Source: Citreicoccus inhibens
GTDB lineage: Bacteria; Myxococcota; Myxococcia; Myxococcales; Myxococcaceae
Direction: 5' to 3'
NCBI RefSeq assembly: GCF_019039035.1
Contig: NZ_JAHNZT010000014.1
Coordinates: 1 to 64,000 of the forward strand
DNA: 64,000 bases
Below are positions 60,391 to 64,000 of the stretch, piece by piece (position 1 is the stretch's first letter; every line of letters begins with the position of its first letter). Under the pieces are notes generated by a model. That model saw only the letters and a program-made list of their open reading frames with translations, did no database searches and was not told the DNA's origin. Position numbers and translations under genes: made by a program.

Positions 60391-61173
60391 ATGACGGTGC
60401 TTCTGCTCATGGCGGCGGGTGGTCTGGCGGGTGGCTTGGGCGCATTGCTCGGGATTGGGGGCGGCATCGTCCTGGTGCCGGTGTTGGTGCTGGGGTTCGG
60501 CATCCCCATGGAGCAGGCGGTCCCCGCGAGCCTGATGTGCGTGGTGGCCAACTCGTGCGCCGCCGCCGCCAGCTACGTGGAGAACAAGCTGAGCGACATC
60601 CGCCTGGGCCTCACGTTGGAGCTGGCCACCGTGCTGGGCGCCATCGTGGGCGGGCTCGTCGCGGCCTATGTCGCCGAGGCCACCGTCGCCATCGTCTTCG
60701 GCCTCTTCACCCTCTACGTCGCGCTCCAGATGTTGCTCGTTCGCGCGCCTCGGCAGGAGCCGATGACGGCCGCGAACTACGTGCCCTCGAACTATCCGCT
60801 GGGCATCTCCGGCTCGTTCGTGGCGGGCGGGCTGTCCGCGCTGCTGGGCGTGGGCGGCGGGCCGCTCAAGGTGCCGCTGATGGCGTATGGCATGCGCGTG
60901 CCATTCAAGGTGGCGAGCGCCACCAGCAATTTGATGATTGGCGTGACGGGCGCGGCGAGCGTGGCGGCCTACGCGTGGCGCGGGCACCTGGACCTGACGT
61001 TGGTGTCTCCGCTGGTGGTGGGGGTGCTCGGCGGCGCGGTGGTGGGCAGCCGGCTCATGCCGAAGGTTCCCACCGCGGTGCTCAAGAAGCTCTTCGCCGG
61101 GGTGCTGCTCGGCGTGGCGGGACAGATGCTGTGGAAGGGAGGGGCGGGATTGTGGCCGAGCGTGTTGAGGTGA
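60391..61173 (+). CDS. TauE/SafE-family membrane transporter
   Basis: The 260-residue product has about eight membrane segments and an internal repeat typical of TauE/SafE permeases: GGLGALLGIGGGIVLVPVLV in the first half and GGLSALLGVGGGPLKVPLMA in the second. These proteins export or import sulfite, sulfoacetate and related organosulfur anions; the substrate is not determined by sequence. It is followed by a DUF1634 gene whose start lies inside this gene's end, a pairing seen widely with this family. Confidence 0.88.
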   Translation: MTVLLLMAAGGLAGGLGALLGIGGGIVLVPVLVLGFGIPMEQAVPASLMCVVANSCAAAASYVENKLSDIRLGLTLELATVLGAIVGGLVAAYVAEATVAIVFGLFTLYVALQMLLVRAPRQEPMTAANYVPSNYPLGISGSFVAGGLSALLGVGGGPLKVPLMAYGMRVPFKVASATSNLMIGVTGAASVAAYAWRGHLDLTLVSPLVVGVLGGAVVGSRLMPKVPTAVLKKLFAGVLLGVAGQMLWKGGAGLWPSVLR

Positions 61174-61652
61174 GTGGGGGAGAGCCCGAACCCGCCGCCC
61201 CGCCTGCGTCCGTGACGGCGGCGGTGGTGACGGCTCCGGGAAGGGGAACGCGCGAGGTGGTGCTCGCGTCCACGGTGGTGATGCCCGCTGAGCTGGTGCC
61301 GGAGCCCGACACCGCCCCGGGCGTGCCGGCCCACGAGGCGCCGCTGCCGGTAGGGCGCGCCGTGGCGGGCGAGCGCTGGGTGGCGCGTGTCCTGCGCGCG
61401 GGCGCGATCATGAGCGGCGGGATGTTTCTCTTATCGCTGGTGCTGGAGGCGCTGCCTCGCTCCCAGGCCGTGCACGTGGCCATCGACCTGTTGCGCAAGG
61501 GGGCCGCGTCCATGTTGCTCGTGACGCCCGTGGCGCGGTTGGCCGTGGCGGGGACGCTCCTGGGCGTGCGAGGGGAGTGGCGCTACGCGGCCATCGCGGC
61601 CGGGGTGCTGGGGCTCTTGGCCGTGGCGGTGGGCGCGGGCTTCCAGGCCTGA
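61152..61652 (+). CDS. DUF1634-like membrane partner of TauE/SafE
   Basis: The 166-residue product starts at GTG 61152, overlapping the transporter gene by 22 bp, behind GGGAGGGG. After about 75 disordered Pro/Glu/Ala-rich residues come three membrane segments: VLRAGAIMSGGMFLLSLVLE, AASMLLVTPVARLAVAG and YAAIAAGVLGLLAVAVGAG. This is the DUF1634 three-span layout, and DUF1634 genes usually follow TauE/SafE genes. It probably assists the transporter. GTG 61170 is an alternative start. Confidence 0.75.
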   Translation: MAERVEVSGGEPEPAAPPASVTAAVVTAPGRGTREVVLASTVVMPAELVPEPDTAPGVPAHEAPLPVGRAVAGERWVARVLRAGAIMSGGMFLLSLVLEALPRSQAVHVAIDLLRKGAASMLLVTPVARLAVAGTLLGVRGEWRYAAIAAGVLGLLAVAVGAGFQA

Positions 61653-61733
61653 GGGCGAAGAACTTCGCGCGGCCTCGTGCGTGGAAGGGCGCGCGGATTT
61701 CTTCCGCTTCTCTTCCCCACCTCGAGGTGTCTT

Positions 61734-62690
61734 GTGCGCGCGCTTCGCCCTTTCCTGGCGTGTGTGGCGGTCGTGTTGTCGTCGTTCCCTGCTGCCGCGC
61801 AGTACACCTCGGTCGCGGGCGACAACATCCCCGTCGAGCGTGTGCGCGAGCAGGTCCGCCGCGCCGATGGCGTCGTCGAGACCCAGGAGGTCGTGCGCCC
61901 GGTCGCACGCGATGACTTCGGCAACGCGCGCGGCAATCAGAACGACCTCGCCATCGACGGCGCGTTCGATGGCCAGACGGTGGCGGTGCTCCAGCTCTAC
62001 ACGGGGGAGGGCTTCGACTTCTCGCTCCCCGAGGCCGCGCTCAAGGAGAAGGGCTTCTCGGTCTCTCGCTGGGTCAATGAACCGCCGAGCCCGGAGGAGC
62101 TGAACAAGGCACTCCAGAAGGCCTGCCAGTTGTGGATCCTCTCGGACTCCAGACGACACCTGTCGGACGCGCACCTGAAGGTCATCCGCAAGTTCTTCGA
62201 CGCGGGCCACGGCATCTACCTCTGGGGCGACAACGCGCCCTACTACGAGGACGCCAACGCGGTGGGCAACGCGCTGTTCGGGGCCTACCTGAGCGGCAAC
62301 GTCCATGGCGACCAGACCGTGGGGCTTCAGGTCGAGCCCGATGGCCCCGGACTCTTGCGCCGCCACCTGCTCACCACGGGGCTGGAGTTCCTCTACGAGG
62401 GCATCACCATCTCCGGCCTCGTGGCGGGCCGGCACTTGAAGCCGCTGCTGTACGGCTCGGCGGGCATCCTCGTGGCGGCCTTCTATGACAAGCGGGGGAA
62501 GCGAGCCCTCTTCGACGGCGGCTACACGCGCCTGTTCGTGAAGTGGGATACGGCGGGGACGGCGCGCTACGTGAAGAACGCGGCGGCGTGGCTCGCGAAC
62601 GCGGAGCGCTTCGGCGACGCGGTGGTGGCCCAGGGGGCGCGCTCGGGGGCCTCGCAGCAGCCCCCGTCGCGGCCCTCGCCCAAGCCGTGA
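61734..62690 (+). CDS. Secreted protein with a GATase1-like fold suggestion
   Basis: The 318-residue precursor starts at GTG 61734 (GAGGTG upstream) with a signal peptide (PFLACVAVVLSSFPAAAQ). The mature part alternates strands and helices: VAVLQLYTGEGFDFSLPEAA, LWILSDSRRHLSDAHLKVIR and KFFDAGHGIYLWGDNAPYYE. The pattern is reminiscent of class I glutamine-amidotransferase-like (ThuA/DUF4350-type) domains, but no catalytic Cys-His-Glu set is apparent. A Pro/Ser-rich tail ends the protein. It is probably periplasmic; no function assigned. Confidence 0.7.
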   Translation: MRALRPFLACVAVVLSSFPAAAQYTSVAGDNIPVERVREQVRRADGVVETQEVVRPVARDDFGNARGNQNDLAIDGAFDGQTVAVLQLYTGEGFDFSLPEAALKEKGFSVSRWVNEPPSPEELNKALQKACQLWILSDSRRHLSDAHLKVIRKFFDAGHGIYLWGDNAPYYEDANAVGNALFGAYLSGNVHGDQTVGLQVEPDGPGLLRRHLLTTGLEFLYEGITISGLVAGRHLKPLLYGSAGILVAAFYDKRGKRALFDGGYTRLFVKWDTAGTARYVKNAAAWLANAERFGDAVVAQGARSGASQQPPSRPSPKP

Positions 62691-62693
62691 GCG

Positions 62694-63563
62694 CTACACG
62701 CCCTTCGCCGTGAAGTGCGCCAGCACGTTGCGCACCTTGGCCGCCTCGTCGTGGCGTCCCTGCTCCTCGTAGAGGGGCAGCACCGCCTCGAACTGCGCGC
62801 GGGCGGCCGGGAAGTCCTGCAGGTAGTAGCAGGACAGCGCCAGGTCCCAACGGGCTCGCGCCTCGTAGGTGTGGTCGTGTGCTTGCGCGTACAGCTCCGT
62901 GGCGCGCAGGAGGTGGGGACGGGCGCCGTCGTGGTTGCCCAGGAGTCCCTCGGACTCGCCCAGCAGCAGATGGCCCATCGCGAGCGCGTCCGGATCATCC
63001 CCCTGCTCCAGGAGCGGAATGGCCTCCAGGAAGCGCTTGCGAGCCGGCTCGTACTCGGCCTTCTCCATGCGGATGTCGCCGATGTCGAGCAGCAGCCGGG
63101 CCATGCGCTCGGTGTTGCGCGACTGGCGGAAGAGGATGAGGGCCTCCTGGTACTTCTCCTCGGCGGCCTCGGGCTGACCCAGGGCGCGCAGCGACTCGCC
63201 GATGCAGGCGCGGGCCGTGGCCTCGCCCTCGCGGTCCTTCGCTTCGTTGAAGAGGAGGGCGGCCTGGGCGATCCGCTCGATGGCGCCGCGGTGGTCCTCT
63301 TCCTGGGCTCGGGCCACGCCCAGGCCGAAGAGGGCCTGCGCTTGTCCGGGCTTGTTGCCCGCGGAGCGGAACAGCTCGAGCGCCTCGTCGTAGAACTGGC
63401 GGCTCTGGGCATGCTCCTCGAGCAGACCGTGCAACTCGGCCAGGCTCACCAGGCCCTGGCCCACCTGGACGGGGGTGCCCGTGAAGCGCAGGGTGGCCAG
63501 CGAGTTCTTCTGCTGCTGGATGGCGTCGCGGATGTGGGCGCGTTCGGTGTCGGAGGGGTGCAT
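62694..63563 (-). CDS. TPR-repeat protein
   Basis: The 289-residue product is built of about six tetratricopeptide pairs with the normal TPR pattern (AELHGLLEEHAQSRQFYDEA, FGLGVARAQEEDHRGAIERI, IGESLRALGQPEAAEEKYQE, LLGESEGLLGNHDGARPHLL, LALSCYYLQDFPAARAQFEA). No signal peptide and no enzymatic domain. It should be a cytoplasmic protein-protein adaptor. It lies 2 bp after the adjacent regulator's stop on the same strand and is likely in its operon. It converges on the secreted-protein gene with 3 bp between stops. Confidence 0.88.
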   Translation of the reverse strand: MHPSDTERAHIRDAIQQQKNSLATLRFTGTPVQVGQGLVSLAELHGLLEEHAQSRQFYDEALELFRSAGNKPGQAQALFGLGVARAQEEDHRGAIERIAQAALLFNEAKDREGEATARACIGESLRALGQPEAAEEKYQEALILFRQSRNTERMARLLLDIGDIRMEKAEYEPARKRFLEAIPLLEQGDDPDALAMGHLLLGESEGLLGNHDGARPHLLRATELYAQAHDHTYEARARWDLALSCYYLQDFPAARAQFEAVLPLYEEQGRHDEAAKVRNVLAHFTAKGV

Positions 63564-63565
63564 GG

Positions 63566-64000
63566 CTAGGCCTCGCCACCCTTGCGGCGCCGGGGCGGCT
63601 TGTCCAGCGAATCGTGCTTCTCGGTGCCGTCAGCGCCGTTGCTGTGGGCCGGCTCGTGGTGGGGGACCTTCTCCTTCTCGTGGACGAGCAGCGGGGAGAA
63701 GAAGCAGTCCTTCTTCGTGTACTCGTCGAACGCGAAGGCGAAGCGGTAGCTGGCCGCCGCGCGCTGGTTGCAGTCCGTGCGCTCGCAGAACCGGCAGGAG
63801 ATGCCGCTGGGGATGGCGTCCTTGCGCAGGTCCGTGGTGGGCAGGCCATAGGCCAGGTACTTGGCGTTCTCCGCGTGGGTGCCCAGGCCGATGGAGTACG
63901 CGGTGCCCTTCACGATGGAGCCTTCAATCGGCTGCAACTGCACCTTGGCGAAGCAGAAGTACGTGGTGCCGTCCGGCATCATCGAATACTGCCGCGTGAG
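63566..64000 (-). CDS. C-terminal part of a ScfR/RamB-type transcriptional regulator, cut by the right edge
   Basis: The frame is open to the right edge, so the N-terminus (expected XRE helix-turn-helix and IrrE-like domains) is outside. The visible 144 residues match the C-terminal domain of short-chain-fatty-acyl regulators: QYSMMPDGTTYFCFAKV, then SCRFCERTDCNQRAAAS with its conserved cysteines, and FAFDEYTKKDCFFSPLL. A polar His/Lys/Arg-rich tail (PRRRKGGEA) ends the protein. Such regulators respond to acyl-CoA-type metabolites. The TPR gene follows 2 bp downstream. Confidence 0.78.
   Translation of the reverse strand, partial: LTRQYSMMPDGTTYFCFAKVQLQPIEGSIVKGTAYSIGLGTHAENAKYLAYGLPTTDLRKDAIPSGISCRFCERTDCNQRAAASYRFAFAFDEYTKKDCFFSPLLVHEKEKVPHHEPAHSNGADGTEKHDSLDKPPRRRKGGEA

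Noticed and set aside
61655-61668. GCGAAG-AA-CTTCGC palindrome before the secreted-protein gene
   Set aside because: Short, directly after a stop codon, with no supporting promoter element or T-tract.

Overview
The window is a gene-dense, strongly G+C-rich stretch of chromosome (codon third positions are almost all G or C). Its content points to a myxobacterium (Myxococcota, probably Cystobacterineae): a complete post-HMG-CoA mevalonate operon, DUF4388/PATAN proteins, ELW-repeat lipoproteins, sigma54-type regulation, tandem ECF sigma factors, a CHAT protease, RtcR-controlled RNA repair and many small lipoproteins. No insertion sequence, prophage, CRISPR array or rRNA gene was seen. The assignment is inferred from gene content, not from a phylogenetic marker.

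Layout. 1-3.3 kb: an edge-truncated membrane-anchored coiled-coil protein, a lipoyl-less E2-type acyltransferase, HtpX and a DsrE-like protein. 3.4-8.9 kb: mevalonate operon fni, HMG-CoA reductase, mevalonate kinase, diphosphomevalonate decarboxylase, phosphomevalonate kinase, which converts HMG-CoA to IPP/DMAPP. 8.9-12.9 kb: an Omp85-type barrel and an overlapping phosphodiesterase/flippase-like pair. 12.9-18.4 kb: tRNA-Leu(CAG) with its own promoter and terminator, then the Fe-S assembly cluster iscS-iscU-iscA-(terminator)-hscB-hscA-fdx, read leftward. 18.6-24 kb: an SPFH coiled-coil protein, DsbD, TapT, an unknown protein and an EamA transporter.

24-28.1 kb: a four-gene membrane cluster ending in a histidine kinase, preceded by a sigma54-like -24/-12 promoter and five 24-bp tandem repeats. 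28.2-33 kb: two tandem ECF sigma/zinc-finger anti-sigma modules. The second anti-sigma is a 987-residue protein joining zinc finger, one membrane segment, helical TPR-like repeats and a CHAT caspase-like domain. This is the strongest candidate here for an unusual system. 33.2-34.2 kb is a gene-poor, locally A+T-richer gap.

34.2-41.2 kb: an M24 peptidase, a barrel protein, a Cys-rich lipoprotein, and the RNA-repair locus rtcR (CARF-AAA+) divergent from rtcB-rtcA. A clear sigma54 promoter lies between rtcR and rtcB, and a long GC-rich hairpin lies between rtcB and rtcA. 41.2-53 kb: a GIN-domain lipoprotein, an NtrC-like regulator, a DUF4388 protein, yebC, ruvC-ruvA, an ELW-repeat lipoprotein, an MBL-fold hydrolase, ruvB and an unknown helical protein. 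53.5-64 kb: lpxC, a SurA-like/DsbA lipoprotein, a second DUF4388 protein, a lipoprotein, pepA, a phospholipase-like protein, TauE/SafE plus DUF1634, a secreted protein, a TPR protein, and the C-terminal part of a ScfR-type regulator cut by the right edge.

Functions are assigned from motifs read by eye; no database search was possible. Start codons were chosen from ribosome-binding sites, overlaps and family N-termini.
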